DNA of 64,000 nucleotides from Cyanobacterium sp. uoEpiScrs1 (lineage in GTDB: Bacteria > Cyanobacteriota > Cyanobacteriia > Cyanobacteriales > Microcystaceae), in contig NZ_OX373462.1 of assembly GCF_947331815.1 (NCBI RefSeq), forward strand, positions 731,376-795,375, given 5' to 3'. Positions 20,489 through 31,463 of the stretch are shown here, piece by piece. The position numbers and the translations under genes were made by a program. A model generated the notes under the pieces. The model was not told where the DNA came from and did no database searches. It saw only the letters and a list, made by a program, of their open reading frames with translations. Positions within the stretch are counted from its first letter, which is position 1. Every line of letters starts with the position of its first letter.

Positions 20489-20784
20489 TATTAGTGACTA
20501 ACTATTTATATGCATTTATTCAACAAATAATCTTTCAACATAGATATAAAAAGTATACTATTCTCGTATTTTACTGTATCTAATATATTTATTGAGGTCT
20601 TGATTATTAGTAGTTATTAGGTCAGGTAATTACTTACCTATTATCTTTTAAATCAGAGATTGAATATAACGATCATATTTTTATATATTGTCAAAATTAT
20701 GTTAGTTAATATCGAACGAAGTTAAGATTAAAATCAAGAAGAGAACTCTAATTATTACTTTATACTTTTTGCTTTCTAAGAGTT

Positions 20785-21620
20785 AAATATATGAGAAAAT
20801 AACTATCTATGTATCGATACAAATCGTTGAATATCTGTTAGCTAGTTTAATTGCAATTAGGTTAAGAATATTAGGAGGAGGTTCAATTATTACTCTATCC
20901 ATTTTAATTTACATTATGGTGATTACTCCCAAAAATTCTATTGCTATGATCATAGTTATTGTGGGAAATATTAGCGTAATTGGTAAAATTAATCACTAGT
21001 ATTAAGCTAGTTTTAATCTGGAAAAACTGTTGATTGGGAGAATGTACCATGCTGGAAATTTTTTAGAAATTTAACTTAGCTAATATTCCCACTATTACAG
21101 AAAAAACTAAACTGCTACTATTTGAAGTAATGATGATCTTAACAGCTATTTTAATAATTCGGAAAAACTTCTTATCCTCTTCATCTCTTTTCAAGAAAGA
21201 CATTGAATCTAATTTAAAGGTTTAATCTGCCTATCGAGACTCTGATTTAACTTATGGGAGTTAGCGGAGAAGAGTCCATTGTTCCAGCTTTAAAATACCC
21301 CAGTGAAAGAGGCTATTAGAAGCTCTTTTATAATTATTTCCTTAAAAGCTATATTTTTAGAACATATAAGTATAGTGCCTCTTGACTGAAGTTTAATAGA
21401 CTCATCTATTCTACCTAAGTAACAAGTTTTGAAACCTTTTCAGGAGCTGATTTATTCCGATACGTCCAAGCCAGATAACTAGAAAAAGAATTCGATTATT
21501 TTTAAATTATCGTAGCAGTCTTTATTTTTATTCAACAATGGAGTATTTTGCTCTGTCGATTGGCTTCAAGTGAAATCCCAACTCGGATTATGATATAAGT
21601 AGCGAACTCTAATATTTGGG
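20785..21620 (+). pseudogene. Probable decayed membrane-protein gene
   Basis: This stretch is less AT-rich than the spacer before it, and its plus-strand frames give protein-like but broken segments. One frame, open from about 20787 to 21000, reads VEYLLASLIAIRLRIL followed by GGGSIITLSILIYIMVI, which looks like transmembrane helices. A second, from 21048, reads NIPTITEKTKLLLFEVMMI and then ILIIRKNFL, but has stops after six codons and again near 21222. A third near 21460 gives LFRYVQAR followed by a stop. Several stops and frame changes over about 800 bp indicate a pseudogene of a membrane protein. I do not recognise the family. The intact DUF3318 gene follows. Confidence 0.4.
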
Positions 21621-21680
21621 ACCGCTACAATCAAAGATAACACCCTTGCAATAGTATAGTTAATTAACATAAATAATCCT

Positions 21681-22331
21681 ATGACATCCTACGTAGCTTC
21701 ATCTGCCAGGGCAGAAATGAGTGAACTTCGACGGCTTAAGACCTTATTACCACCGGAATTACAAAGTTGGGTCATGGTTGAAGGTAGCACCGAAGTTAAT
21801 CCTTCTCTGCTTCGCTGCGAAGAACTTGGAAAAGACGAAGTTGAGATACAAGTTGATCTAACTCAATGGGAAAACTTTTCTATTGACCAGCGTAATCTGC
21901 TTTTTTGGCATGAAGTTGCCCACATTCAAAATGACACAATTCCTAGAGAAGGGTGGGAAATGGCTGCCCTGGCTATTGGTCTAGGAGGAGCAGTTGGAGA
22001 ACTCTGGGTACAAGATGGTTTATTACTTTTGTTAGCTCTTGCTTTATGTGGAATTTCCGGCTATCGACTCTGGCACAAAAATAACGGTGAACGAAAACTC
22101 CGAGAATCTCTTAATGCAGACGAAAAAGCTATTACCCTAGCCACCCGTTTCGGGTATTCTCTCCCTAATGCCTATAAAAGTCTTGGTAGTGCTTTTAAAA
22201 CTTTAATTGAACAGACCCCAAATCGTCGCCAACGCAAACGGTATGAAACTCGTCTCCAAGCTCTCAGAAAAAGTGCAGCCAAAGCTAAAGCCAAAATGCA
22301 GAAAGAGCCAGTTCAACGTCCTCGTCTTTAG
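21681..22331 (+). CDS. DUF3318 family membrane protein with an HExxH-like site
   Basis: A 216-residue protein matching the cyanobacterial DUF3318 family. The N-terminal half is soluble (residues 1-90) and contains FWHEVAHIQND at about 75-85, resembling the HExxH zinc-peptidase motif. Two hydrophobic segments follow (about 93-105 and 112-128), and the C-terminus is strongly basic (RRQRKRYETR, AAKAKAKM). Family function is unknown. The H-E-x-x-H spacing (H77, E78, H81) could be a metallopeptidase site or coincidence; no downstream third ligand is obvious. It stands alone after a probable pseudogene. Confidence 0.75.
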   Translation: MTSYVASSARAEMSELRRLKTLLPPELQSWVMVEGSTEVNPSLLRCEELGKDEVEIQVDLTQWENFSIDQRNLLFWHEVAHIQNDTIPREGWEMAALAIGLGGAVGELWVQDGLLLLLALALCGISGYRLWHKNNGERKLRESLNADEKAITLATRFGYSLPNAYKSLGSAFKTLIEQTPNRRQRKRYETRLQALRKSAAKAKAKMQKEPVQRPRL

Positions 22332-22998
22332 TAAAAGATTGTTAATAAATAATATAGAGATTTTTATCTTGATAGCTTGACAATAAAGACAAAAATTGAG
22401 CTAATTCTTACTTTCATAGCTTTATAAAGGCGTAAAATAATGTAATTAAACTAAAGCCACTAACACGATTGCAAATTCATTTTCAGAAAAATTTTAATTG
22501 TGTTCTCTGAAAATAGAGCTAGCTCTTAAATTATCTAGCAAATAAAAATTACTATGAAAGAATAATTGAGTATCATTTTTTAAAAAATCTTAAATAAAGA
22601 TAATGCAAACTATCTTTAATAAGACAATCAACTGATAACTTACAATATTTTTCATATAGTTTATTAGTGAAACTTCTTCGTGATTTAACTATAGACAATA
22701 TTCTAGTTTCTTTTACACAAGAAACACCAAACAATAAACTCATAACTGCTAAAACTCTTATTGTTGCTATATTCTAGAACTATGAAAACTAATGCAAAGT
22801 TTTCATAGTTCTAGAAGCCTTATAAAAAAGTGTTTTAAACTCTTCTCTTTGTTGTTAAGCACAGTATTCATCAAAAATATATTAATCTTGAATAGAGTTA
22901 GGATAAAAAATGAATTAATTTCAAAATATATTATACATTGACAATAAAAAGCTAAACTTTAATGTCATTTCCTATCCCAATTTATGGAAAGAAAAATC
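22332..22998. other. 667-bp spacer between convergent genes
   Basis: AT-rich gap between the DUF3318 gene and proS. It contains a perfect 19-bp inverted repeat at 22772-22816, placed where a terminator for proS (stop at 22999, minus strand) or for the DUF3318 gene would be expected. Nothing else is seen. Confidence 0.55.
22772..22816. repeat. 19-bp perfect inverted repeat, possible bidirectional terminator
   Basis: Arms 22772-22790 and 22798-22816 are exact reverse complements around a 7-nt loop. It lies 183 bp past the proS stop on the minus strand and 440 bp past the DUF3318 stop on the plus strand. No long U tract follows on either strand. Confidence 0.7.
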
Positions 22999-24825
22999 TT
23001 ATTTTGTTCCTTCTTGTAGCTGTACTCCCATTTCAGTAACCCATTGTTTTAAGGTAACTACAATTTTCTCAATAGGTATCTCTTGAGAGTGTTTACTTCC
23101 CCTTTCTACTACTTCTACCTTATCTGATTTAAGTGATCGCCCTGTCACAACACGATAGGGAATACCAATTAAATCTGCATCCTTAAATTTGACTCCGGCT
23201 CTTTCATCTCTATCATCTAAGAGTGTTTCTACCCCGGACTGGTTCAACTTATTATAAAGTTTCTCAGCTGCTTCCACTTGTTTTAAATCATTAATATTGG
23301 GGATAATTATGATCACATGGTAGGGAGCGATTGTTACCGGCCAGACAATTCCGTTCTTATCATAAGACTGTTCTACAGCAGCTTGAGCTAAACGTGATAC
23401 TCCTAATCCGTAACATCCCATAACTAAGGGCTGTTCTTCTCCTATTTCGTTAGTAAAAGTTGCTCCCATTGCTTGAGAATATTTCGTTCCTAATTGAAAA
23501 ATATGTCCAACTTCGATTCCTTTAGCGGTCTCTAAAGTTTGTTTCGGGTCATGAACTGCACGATCACCTATCATAACTGTCTTCACATCCACTACTAATT
23601 TCGGTAACTGAAAGTCTTGATTCCAATTAGCTCCTGTTGTGTGATATCCATCTTCATTCGCCCCTGTTATAAAGTTTTTTAGCTCTACAACAGTTTTGTC
23701 AACTATTCTCAGAAATTTGGGGGCGTAATCTTTATCATGCCTAATATAATCATCCTCTATGTCAGGGCCAATATATCCTAACGGTAAGGGTTTTATCGCC
23801 CATTTTTGTTGTGATATTTTATTGGAAGTTTTTACATCTAAAACTTTACTTCCTTGATACTGAGGGGAAAATATTGCTAACTCATTTTTTAATTTTACTT
23901 CGTTGACATCATGATCTCCACGGATTGAAATCAATACCATGACAGTCTTTCCACTATCATACAAAATTTCATAGAGAACATTTTTGACAACCACTGTAGG
24001 TGAACATTTCAAGAATTTACAGAGCTTCTCTATAGTATCAGTTGCTGGTGTTTCCAATTTCTCCAACTTTGTAAAAGGAGATTGATCTGGATCACAAGGC
24101 AAAGATACCGCTTTTTCCGCATTAGCTGCATATTTTCCATCCTTAGTATAGAAGATTTGATCTTCTCCCGATTCGGCAAGGATCATGAACTCCTGAGATG
24201 CTGATCCACCAATCGCGCCTGAATCTGCTTGTACAGCTCTAAATGCCAACCCACAGCGACAGATTATGTTTCGATAAGCTTGCTCCATAGCTTCGTAGGT
24301 TTTCTGAAGATTTTCAGAGGAAGTATGGAAGGAATATGCGTCCTTCATAATAAATTCTCGCCCCCGCATCAACCCAAAACGGGGACGAATTTCGTCACGG
24401 AACTTGGTTTGAATTTGGTATAAATTGACAGGTAATTGACGATAAGAGTATATCATGTCCTTAGCAAGAGCAGTAATAACCTCTTCATGGGTAGGTCCCA
24501 ATCCTAACTGTGTTTGTCGTCTATCATTCAAAGAAAACATAATTCCTTCTACTTTAGTGTAGGCTTCCCATCGACCTGACTCTCTCCATAGATCTGCCGG
24601 TTGTAGTTGAGGCAGTAAACATTCCTGAGCCTTGACAACATCCATTTCTTCACGGACAATTTGGGATACCTTTTGTAAAACTCGCCACATTAATGGCAAA
24701 TAAATATAAATTCCACTACCAATACGACGAATGTACCCCGCTCTTAATAATAGTTTATGACTAGGAATCTCTGCCTCAGCAGGATCTTCCCTTAGGGTGA
24801 CAAAAAGCATTTGAGACAGTCGCAT
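22999..24825 (-). CDS. proS: Prolyl-tRNA synthetase
   Basis: Class II synthetase that charges tRNA-Pro. The 608 residues match the bacterial long form with an editing domain inserted between motifs 2 and 3. Visible landmarks are [20 protein letters not shown] at the start, [19 protein letters not shown] near residue 27 (motif 1), GPTHEEVIT near 110, [26 protein letters not shown] near 145 (motif 2), the editing insertion with the [12 protein letters not shown] segment near 300, and [10 protein letters not shown] near 445 (motif 3). Both the ATG start and the length fit the family. Confidence 0.97.
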   Translation of the reverse strand: MRLSQMLFVTLREDPAEAEIPSHKLLLRAGYIRRIGSGIYIYLPLMWRVLQKVSQIVREEMDVVKAQECLLPQLQPADLWRESGRWEAYTKVEGIMFSLNDRRQTQLGLGPTHEEVITALAKDMIYSYRQLPVNLYQIQTKFRDEIRPRFGLMRGREFIMKDAYSFHTSSENLQKTYEAMEQAYRNIICRCGLAFRAVQADSGAIGGSASQEFMILAESGEDQIFYTKDGKYAANAEKAVSLPCDPDQSPFTKLEKLETPATDTIEKLCKFLKCSPTVVVKNVLYEILYDSGKTVMVLISIRGDHDVNEVKLKNELAIFSPQYQGSKVLDVKTSNKISQQKWAIKPLPLGYIGPDIEDDYIRHDKDYAPKFLRIVDKTVVELKNFITGANEDGYHTTGANWNQDFQLPKLVVDVKTVMIGDRAVHDPKQTLETAKGIEVGHIFQLGTKYSQAMGATFTNEIGEEQPLVMGCYGLGVSRLAQAAVEQSYDKNGIVWPVTIAPYHVIIIIPNINDLKQVEAAEKLYNKLNQSGVETLLDDRDERAGVKFKDADLIGIPYRVVTGRSLKSDKVEVVERGSKHSQEIPIEKIVVTLKQWVTEMGVQLQEGTK

Positions 24826-26239
24826 AGCTAGTTTCCTCTTAATTTACCCAGGGTCCATTATGGCATTTTTTTGTAATCTTCAAATCTTACAAGAGGACTG
24901 CTATTAAGCATACCCAGGTTGTATCTGTTTATAGCATGCTTTTCATATTTGCTAATTTATAAAAAAAGAACAAGTATTCCCCCAAGTTAATATAAACTTA
25001 TATACGTTTAGCAAGCTGCTATTACATTGTATTAAACAGAATTAAATATTAAAATAATTCTACTAATTTTAGAAATCAAATAATAGGCATATTCTTCAAT
25101 TGTGTTAACAATTTTCTTAAATATTTTAACTATTTATTAAATTTGCTTACTCCTGTATGCTTCTGATATTATACCAATTTTATAAAAGACTTTAATTTAT
25201 AGTAAAAGACTATTAAATGCATTGAATATGTCAACATTAATTCTGTCTGATAATCTTTTAATTATTGTTTAGTGAATAAGACAATAGGACAGCAAAAGTA
25301 TACAGTACTTGTACGTCAATAACTTATATTTATATAATTTTAGTTAATTGGTTCATTTCAAAAATAAATGGAAACAAAGAATATTAAATTACTTTATATA
25401 AATAAATGTAACAAAAGTTAAATAGCCTCATCTTTTATTGGTGCTAATAAAAGATGAGGTCGGAGTTTATTCAACGCTTATAAAACTATAAGCATTAAAT
25501 TAATAAGAATGAAAGTTGTAACTAAAAAATCATAAAACTAGAAAAATACCAATAAATAACACAGTTTATCGAAAATCAAATCAATATATAACCAAGAACT
25601 AACAGTTGGATTAAAAAGAATAAATTTTACTCAAGTAAAAGGAAGAATATTCGGCGTATATAATATACTCTAAGGAGTACTATAAAATATAGATTGTTCT
25701 TATACTTTTTAAAAATTGATACTTATACAAAGCCGATCAAATAACAGAGTTATAAAATAATAAGATTATTAAACTATGTCTGTTAAACAGAAGTAATATC
25801 TTACTTTTATAGAGTACATTTTTGTAGTATAAAATAGTTTAGAAGTAAAGACATTTGTTATTAATAATAATAAAGTCAAGAAAGTTGATGAATTAAAGAA
25901 TAAATAGAAAATTCTGACTTTTATTTAAAAAGGCTAAAAATTAGTAAAAGAGTTATAGTAACTAATACATCTATTAGTTTCAAAGCTTTATTTTAACTTA
26001 TTAGGCTAGAGGACTTTATATTTGTTGGTATGAGTTAACAGTTCGTCTATTCCTTGATAATTATTACTTTAACATTGTGTTGTCTATTAATCTCTCGATT
26101 TCTTAGCAAATAATAACCAACATAGAAAATTATTTTAGTGGGTTATAAAAGAAAAACGGAGAAACACTACAAAAATTTTACTTTAGGAACAATATCCAAG
26201 TCTAGTTTTTGTAGCTATGGATCTCCTTCTAAACTTCAA
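24826..26239. other. 1.4 kb AT-rich spacer
   Basis: Between the start of proS and the end of trpB, both on the minus strand. Apart from a 14-bp hairpin at 25426-25459 I see nothing but AT-rich sequence. An open frame at 26138-26329 overlaps the end of trpB in antisense and is not a gene. Confidence 0.5.
25426..25459. repeat. 14-bp perfect inverted repeat
   Basis: Arms 25426-25439 and 25446-25459 are exact reverse complements with a 6-nt loop. It is 780 bp past trpB and 600 bp upstream of proS, so it is unlikely to terminate either. Role unknown. Confidence 0.55.
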
Positions 26240-27481
26240 TTACTTATTACTCAAATATTCAGCTACCGTCTGTACATCTTTATCCCCTCTTCCCGAACAG
26301 TTAATAACAATACGAGGACTACCTTCTAATTGAAGACAAAGGGTTTCCAAATAGGCGATCGCATGAGAAGTTTCCAGAGCGGGGATAATACCTTCTAATT
26401 GAGACAACTGTTGAAAAGATGCTACCGCTTCCGTATCAGTAACACTATAATACTCTGCGCGATGGCTATCTTTAAGATAACTATGTTCTGGTCCGACACC
26501 AGGGTAATCTAATCCTGCGCTAATAGAGTGGGCTTCAATCACTTGGCCATCTTCATCTTGTAAAAGATAACTCATTGCTCCATGTAAGACTCCTGGACTA
26601 CCTTTTGTTAAAGTTGCAGCATGTTTTCCTGATACAATGCTTTCCCCTGCGGCTTCGATTCCAATTAACCGAACGGAGGGGTCATCTACAAATTCATAAA
26701 ACAGTCCTATAGCATTAGATCCCCCTCCCACACAAGCTAAAAGAATATCGGGTAAACCGCCCCATTTTTCTAAACTTTGACGACGGGTTTCTTCTCCAAT
26801 AATTTTATGAAAATCACGTACCATCATAGGATAGGGATGGGGTCCAGCTACTGAACCAAGAATATAATGGGTTGTCTCCACATTTGTTACCCAATCCTTA
26901 ATAGCTTGTGAGGTAGCATCCTTAAGGGTTCCTGTTCCCACTTCGACAGGTTTTACGGTAGCTCCCAATAATTTCATGCGGAAAACATTCAATTTTTGAC
27001 GTTCCATGTCGCGAATACCCATGTAAATCACGCATTCTAAACCAAAACGGGCGCAAACAGTTGCGGTTGCCACTCCGTGCTGACCTGCCCCTGTTTCAGC
27101 AATAATACGCCTTTTATTCATTTGTTTAGCTAATAGTACTTGTCCCAAAGCATTATTAATTTTGTGCGCCCCAGTATGATTTAAGTCCTCTCTTTTAAGA
27201 TAGATTTGAGGTCCATTCCCACTAGAATCGCTATAATGAGCGGTTAGACGTTCAGCAAAGTAGAGGGGACTAGGTCTTCCTACATAGTCTCGTAATAATT
27301 GATTTAACTCTTCTTGAAAGTCGTGATCGTCTTTGTATTGATTATACGCAGTTTCTAGTTCGCTTAAGGCTGGCATTAAAGTTTCGGGAACATACTTTCC
27401 GCCATAACGGCCAAAACGTCCTAAAGTATCAGGAAATCGGCGTTGTGTGGCTGAAGTGGAAGAAATAGGGATTATGGTCAT
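26240..27481 (-). CDS. trpB: Tryptophan synthase beta chain
   Basis: TrpB condenses indole with serine using PLP, in complex with TrpA. The protein has [19 protein letters not shown] near the start, the PLP lysine in [15 protein letters not shown] near residue 100, [13 protein letters not shown] near 125, the glycine-rich phosphate loop [10 protein letters not shown] near 245, and [12 protein letters not shown] at the C-terminus. I chose ATG 27481 (413 residues) because homologues begin MT with a short leader; the frame is open to 27511, adding ten residues. A HIP1 octamer lies inside the gene at 26355-26362. trpA is not adjacent. Confidence 0.96.
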   Translation of the reverse strand: MTIIPISSTSATQRRFPDTLGRFGRYGGKYVPETLMPALSELETAYNQYKDDHDFQEELNQLLRDYVGRPSPLYFAERLTAHYSDSSGNGPQIYLKREDLNHTGAHKINNALGQVLLAKQMNKRRIIAETGAGQHGVATATVCARFGLECVIYMGIRDMERQKLNVFRMKLLGATVKPVEVGTGTLKDATSQAIKDWVTNVETTHYILGSVAGPHPYPMMVRDFHKIIGEETRRQSLEKWGGLPDILLACVGGGSNAIGLFYEFVDDPSVRLIGIEAAGESIVSGKHAATLTKGSPGVLHGAMSYLLQDEDGQVIEAHSISAGLDYPGVGPEHSYLKDSHRAEYYSVTDTEAVASFQQLSQLEGIIPALETSHAIAYLETLCLQLEGSPRIVINCSGRGDKDVQTVAEYLSNK

Positions 27482-27770
27482 TACAGTTTCGTGATCTATG
27501 GATCCATTCAAGATGGTGACACTCTCGGTGTTAATTCTATCGAATTTGATGGGAAATTCTTTTTTTCATTCTTACCAATCTGGTTAAATGTTGAATTTAT
27601 TTGAGAAATTTCTCAGAAAATGCCATAAATCAAACTATAATCCCCTTACTCTATTACAAGACACCCAGGTGAAAAATACTGATTTAAAAGGACAGGAATT
27701 GAGTTACAACACAGCAAACCTATCCCAAAAGTCCCCCTTTTGGGTTAACCATTAACTTCAGCTTTAAACT

Positions 27771-28619
27771 TTATAGGATTCTCATGCTTAAATCTAACCA
27801 GGGTGATCGCGTAATAAGCGCACTACTTGAAATATAATCAACTCCTGTTTCTGCTACGGCTCGAATGGTTGTTAAGGTTACATTACCCGATGCTTCAATT
27901 TTTACCTTAACGTTATGATTGCGGATAAGTTGCACTGCCTGTTTCATTAAGGCTAACTCCATGTTATCCAACATAATAATATCAGCAGAACTTTTCAGTG
28001 CTTGGTTTACTTCTTGCAGAGTGGTGGTTTCTACTTCTATCGTGAGAGGATAGGGTATAGTCTGACGGATCCTCTTAATAGCTGGCTGAATACCTCCTGC
28101 TGCTTTGATATGATTATCTTTTATCATCACTGCATCATCTAACCCCATACGATGATTAATTGCTCCTCCAACCTGGGTGGCATACTTTTCTAAAACTCTT
28201 AAGCCAGGGGTTGTTTTACGAGTATCTACTAATTGGGTGGGAAGGTCTGCGATAACCTCTGTGTATTTTTTTGTGGCTGTGGCAATTCCACTCAGGCGCA
28301 TTGCTAAATTTAAGGCTACTCTTTCCCCCATCAACAATACATCCAACGGACCATTAAACGTGGCAATTATTTGTGACGGTTGTACCTGCTTCCCCTCAGC
28401 GATCTCATAGTTAACTTGTACTTGGTCGCTCAATAATTCAAATACCCTAGCAGCTATGGGTATCCCTGCAATAACCCCTGTTTCTTTGGCTAACCATTGA
28501 GCTTGTCCCCATTCTTGTAAAGATAAACCTTGAGTGGTACGGTCACCTCGCCCCACGTCTTCTCGCAACCATGTATTAAGTAATGGATCTAAAATTAGCC
28601 GATGGGGTAAAATGTTCAT
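27771..28619 (-). CDS. nadC: Quinolinate phosphoribosyltransferase (nicotinate-nucleotide pyrophosphorylase)
   Basis: NadC converts quinolinate and PRPP to nicotinate mononucleotide in de novo NAD synthesis. The 282-residue protein has LREDVGRGDRTT near residue 18, ERVALNLAMRLSGIAT near 120, VDTRKTTPGLRVLEKYA near 150, GGAINHRMGLDDAVMIKDNH near 170, and the C-terminal IEASGNVTLTTIRA then GVDYISSSALI. All expected catalytic regions (R, K, H, K) are present and the length is standard. It lies 289 bp downstream of the trpB start codon on the same strand; cotranscription is unlikely given the order and gap. Confidence 0.96.
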   Translation of the reverse strand: MNILPHRLILDPLLNTWLREDVGRGDRTTQGLSLQEWGQAQWLAKETGVIAGIPIAARVFELLSDQVQVNYEIAEGKQVQPSQIIATFNGPLDVLLMGERVALNLAMRLSGIATATKKYTEVIADLPTQLVDTRKTTPGLRVLEKYATQVGGAINHRMGLDDAVMIKDNHIKAAGGIQPAIKRIRQTIPYPLTIEVETTTLQEVNQALKSSADIIMLDNMELALMKQAVQLIRNHNVKVKIEASGNVTLTTIRAVAETGVDYISSSALITRSPWLDLSMRIL

Positions 28620-29487
28620 AATCTAAATTAGTAATTGAAACTAAAAAAATAGGGGTGATAGATACGAGGAGCTGACAGTTTTTATAGATTTAGACTATTT
28701 TTTAGTTTAAATACAAAATGGCTCGGTATGGTAGCACCACTAATAAGTTAATTTTTTGCTTAATTGTTGAAAATTAATTTTTTATAATAAATTTTCTTAA
28801 ATTTACTTTACAATCAACTCGGAGTAATTGGCAAGAGTATTTATCCAATCTATCATTGAATCTTACGTAAATAGGTTAGGCACTAAAAAAGGAAGGGTCG
28901 CTCTATAATCTTAGATTGAGTTAAAAATTCAAACCCAACATATTGTAATTCAAATACAATACCTTCTATTAAATTATTCATAGTAATGATGATGAATTTT
29001 AATATACTTTTCTTCTTAAATAAATTTGATTTTTATAATTTTATTCCTTATATATTTCTCTTAAGAAGAAACGATTTTTTTCTATTTTATATCTAGCAAT
29101 CACTATATTTTAACTAAATTTCTATGTCTTGCCTATTCAAATTAACTTATTTAGCATATATGTTTGCGTATCTCTTCTAGACTAACTTATTAAAAATAAT
29201 ATAGACTCTCTTTTATTAAAATAACTTAAATTGTAGAATACATTCAGGAAAATATTCTGAAAACTAGTTAATTATTAATCTAAGTATATCTAGTGTATAA
29301 CAGCCGTTACTGATGATTTTATATACAACACAAAATAATTGCATATTTAGAACAGAATTAGATAATAGATGATATACTTCAATAGATTTAGAGCATACAT
29401 AATTTATAAAAAAGCATATATGATCCATAAATAGGGAATTATCATACAATGTTCATTATAAACAGAATGTGGCTCATCTTATAAATA
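28620..29487. other. AT-rich spacer upstream of cnfR
   Basis: The first 870 bp of a 1.2 kb gap between nadC and the divergent cnfR. It should contain the nadC promoter. An open frame at 29264-29449 on the minus strand has AT-driven composition and is not supported. No RNA gene seen. Confidence 0.45.
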
Positions 29488-29760
29488 ACATTGGGAACAG
29501 GAGTAGTTTCACTGTACGGTATGAATGGGGAATAAAGTGAACTTTTAGGATTGCATATGTCTTTGGTTAAATGGATTGTTATGCTCCTTGATGTTGTTCA
29601 CTAATTACCTAAAATGACTGTACTCAGCGATTGTGGTGGTCGCTTTATAGTTTTTTTGATTGTAATAGATTGGCTCATCGGTTTCTGGTTATTAGAATCA
29701 GGGGATAATCTCCTAAGTATAGAATTATAGGGTGATTTTCTGGTTGGTATATGAGTATAT
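29488..29760 (+). pseudogene. Probable remnant of a small membrane-protein gene
   Basis: A single plus-strand frame reads protein-like sequence for about 90 codons, interrupted by four stop codons. Segments are LGTGVVSLYGMNGE, ELLGLHMSLVKWIVMLLDVV, then KMTVLSDCGGRF and IVFLIVIDWLIGFWLLESG, which look like membrane helices. Base composition here is clearly less AT-rich than the flanking spacer. This fits a recently inactivated membrane-protein gene. I do not recognise the family. It ends about 100 bp upstream of cnfR. Confidence 0.45.
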
Positions 29761-29861
29761 TATGTCAACCAAACTAGATAAGCAAAATTGATGTTATGTC
29801 ACATTCATCTTAGATTTAAGATGCTAATTTTTTTACAAATTACAATTCTGCAGAAAGTACT

Positions 29862-31463
29862 ATGTCCTATACAATTGCTAACAGTTGTCCAAGCTGTACT
29901 CCTTGTCAAATTAAATGTCCTACTGGGGCAATCCAAATCAAGAATGGAGAGTATCTAATTGATCAAGGACTATGTAACAATTGTGAAGGCTACTTCTCGG
30001 AACCTCAATGTATTGTTCAATGTCCTATCAGTAGTCCTCTTCCTGTTCAAGCAAAAAAAGGTAGATATAAAAGTGTTTCAAGAATAGAAACTTCTGATGA
30101 GCTTTTTGTCAATGGAAATAATACCCCGTTTGCATCATCAATGGTTATTTGGGAGGGATGTAATGTATTAACTAGTGCAGCGGTTTTACCTTGGGAAAAA
30201 GACAATGATGGGGCATTATTTTATCAGCGAGAGGTTAAACAAGGCCGTGGGACAATGATCTTCCGATTAAATGACAGTTTAGAATCGGCTTCCCCTGAAG
30301 AGTGTAACTATGCATCCAATATCTCTGACTTAAAAACAATTGATATTCGTTCTGCAAGTTTACACCTTATTTTTGCGGCTTATGCAACTACATTAGATAA
30401 ACCTTGGGAGCAAAAGTTTATTATTAGTGACCAACAAATTGAAGATTATTTAGGTTTAGATAAGCGAAAAGATCTTAGTAAAGCGACAAAACTATCGTTA
30501 ATCAAAACATTAGTACAACAGCCAAGTCAACTTAGAGTCGCAGTTAATTGGCCAAAACAGGGAAAAGTTGAGGGATTTACGGTTTCTGAAAGTCCCCTAT
30601 GGCATATTTTAGATATTCAACACCATTTCCAGCAAGACGATTTAGGATGTCAACATTTAATTGGACTAACCTTTACTATAAAACCGGGACTATGGGCAAA
30701 ATATTTTTTAAATAAACAAGGTTACAAACGGCGAATTGCTTTTTATCAATATGGGTCTTTACCTAAGTTTCTTTTAACAACAGTAATGAGTATTTGGCAG
30801 CAACATCAAGGAGCAGTTCGGATCATGTTGTGGTTGCTATTTAAAAGCAAAATGGGTAGAAAACAATGTTTAACAGTCTCTACCTTAATGCGAGTAGCTT
30901 ATGGCCAAGGAAAAATCAATCAGTCAAACTTACAACGGGAACACAGAAAGCGACTTATCCGTTCTTTCGAAAGTGACCTCGAAGTGCTAAACCATTATGG
31001 TATTAAAGCCGTTTTCGATCCTGTTTCGTATCCTGAAACTATTCGGCCTATGTGGGTTAAATTGGCGGACTTACCCGATGATGCTGATGAGGCCTTAGAC
31101 TTTTGGATTAATGACGGTTCCCAAGAAAATCGTGTTACTGATGCTGGTCGTCGTGGTAAATGGAATCAGTTAATGAAAGCGCGCATTCGTAATTTTGAAT
31201 TACCTTTGGAATGGGAAGAGCAACTAGCTAAATTTGAACGCAAAAAACAACAACTTACCAATCGGAAAAGCCGTTCTAAAAAATTATCCGATCTTACAGC
31301 TGAACAAATTCTGGCTGCCAGACAGCGTCAGGGAATGAGTCAAAGGGCTTTAGCGGAGAAATTGGGCAAAAGTCAAAGTTGGATTCGAGATTTAGAAAGA
31401 GGACGTTTTTCTGCAAAACCTGATGATAGAGCTATCTTACAGAATGTGTTGGGATTAAGGTAA
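29862..31463 (+). CDS. cnfR: CnfR/PatB-type transcriptional activator of nif genes
   Basis: A 533-residue regulator with an N-terminal ferredoxin-like domain and a C-terminal helix-turn-helix, the architecture of cyanobacterial CnfR and Anabaena PatB. Cysteines C9, C12, C15, C19 and C38, C41, C50, C54 form two [4Fe-4S] motifs, probably oxygen sensing. The C-terminus, about residues 477-533, reads as a Cro/C1-type domain (ARQRQGMSQRALAEKLGKSQ, then WIRDLERGRF). In Leptolyngbya boryana CnfR activates nitrogenase genes under low oxygen and nitrogen depletion. No nif gene is in the window, so it acts at a distance. The frame and both cofactor motifs are intact, strongly suggesting an active nitrogen-fixing organism. 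The ATG is preceded by only a weak ribosome binding site. Confidence 0.92.
   Translation: MSYTIANSCPSCTPCQIKCPTGAIQIKNGEYLIDQGLCNNCEGYFSEPQCIVQCPISSPLPVQAKKGRYKSVSRIETSDELFVNGNNTPFASSMVIWEGCNVLTSAAVLPWEKDNDGALFYQREVKQGRGTMIFRLNDSLESASPEECNYASNISDLKTIDIRSASLHLIFAAYATTLDKPWEQKFIISDQQIEDYLGLDKRKDLSKATKLSLIKTLVQQPSQLRVAVNWPKQGKVEGFTVSESPLWHILDIQHHFQQDDLGCQHLIGLTFTIKPGLWAKYFLNKQGYKRRIAFYQYGSLPKFLLTTVMSIWQQHQGAVRIMLWLLFKSKMGRKQCLTVSTLMRVAYGQGKINQSNLQREHRKRLIRSFESDLEVLNHYGIKAVFDPVSYPETIRPMWVKLADLPDDADEALDFWINDGSQENRVTDAGRRGKWNQLMKARIRNFELPLEWEEQLAKFERKKQQLTNRKSRSKKLSDLTAEQILAARQRQGMSQRALAEKLGKSQSWIRDLERGRFSAKPDDRAILQNVLGLR

Larger units (their letters stand above)
19567..20780. other. 1.2 kb AT-rich spacer with two hairpins
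   Basis: The first part of a 2.1 kb gap. It is extremely AT-rich. Inverted repeats occur at 20067-20096 and 20456-20488. I see no gene or RNA. Confidence 0.5.

Noticed and set aside
26138-26329. 63-codon plus-strand frame
   Set aside because: Overlaps the 3' end of trpB in antisense; its apparent openness is a shadow of that gene.
29264-29449. 61-codon minus-strand frame upstream of cnfR
   Set aside because: Composition matches the surrounding AT-rich spacer rather than genes, and there is no plausible start signal.
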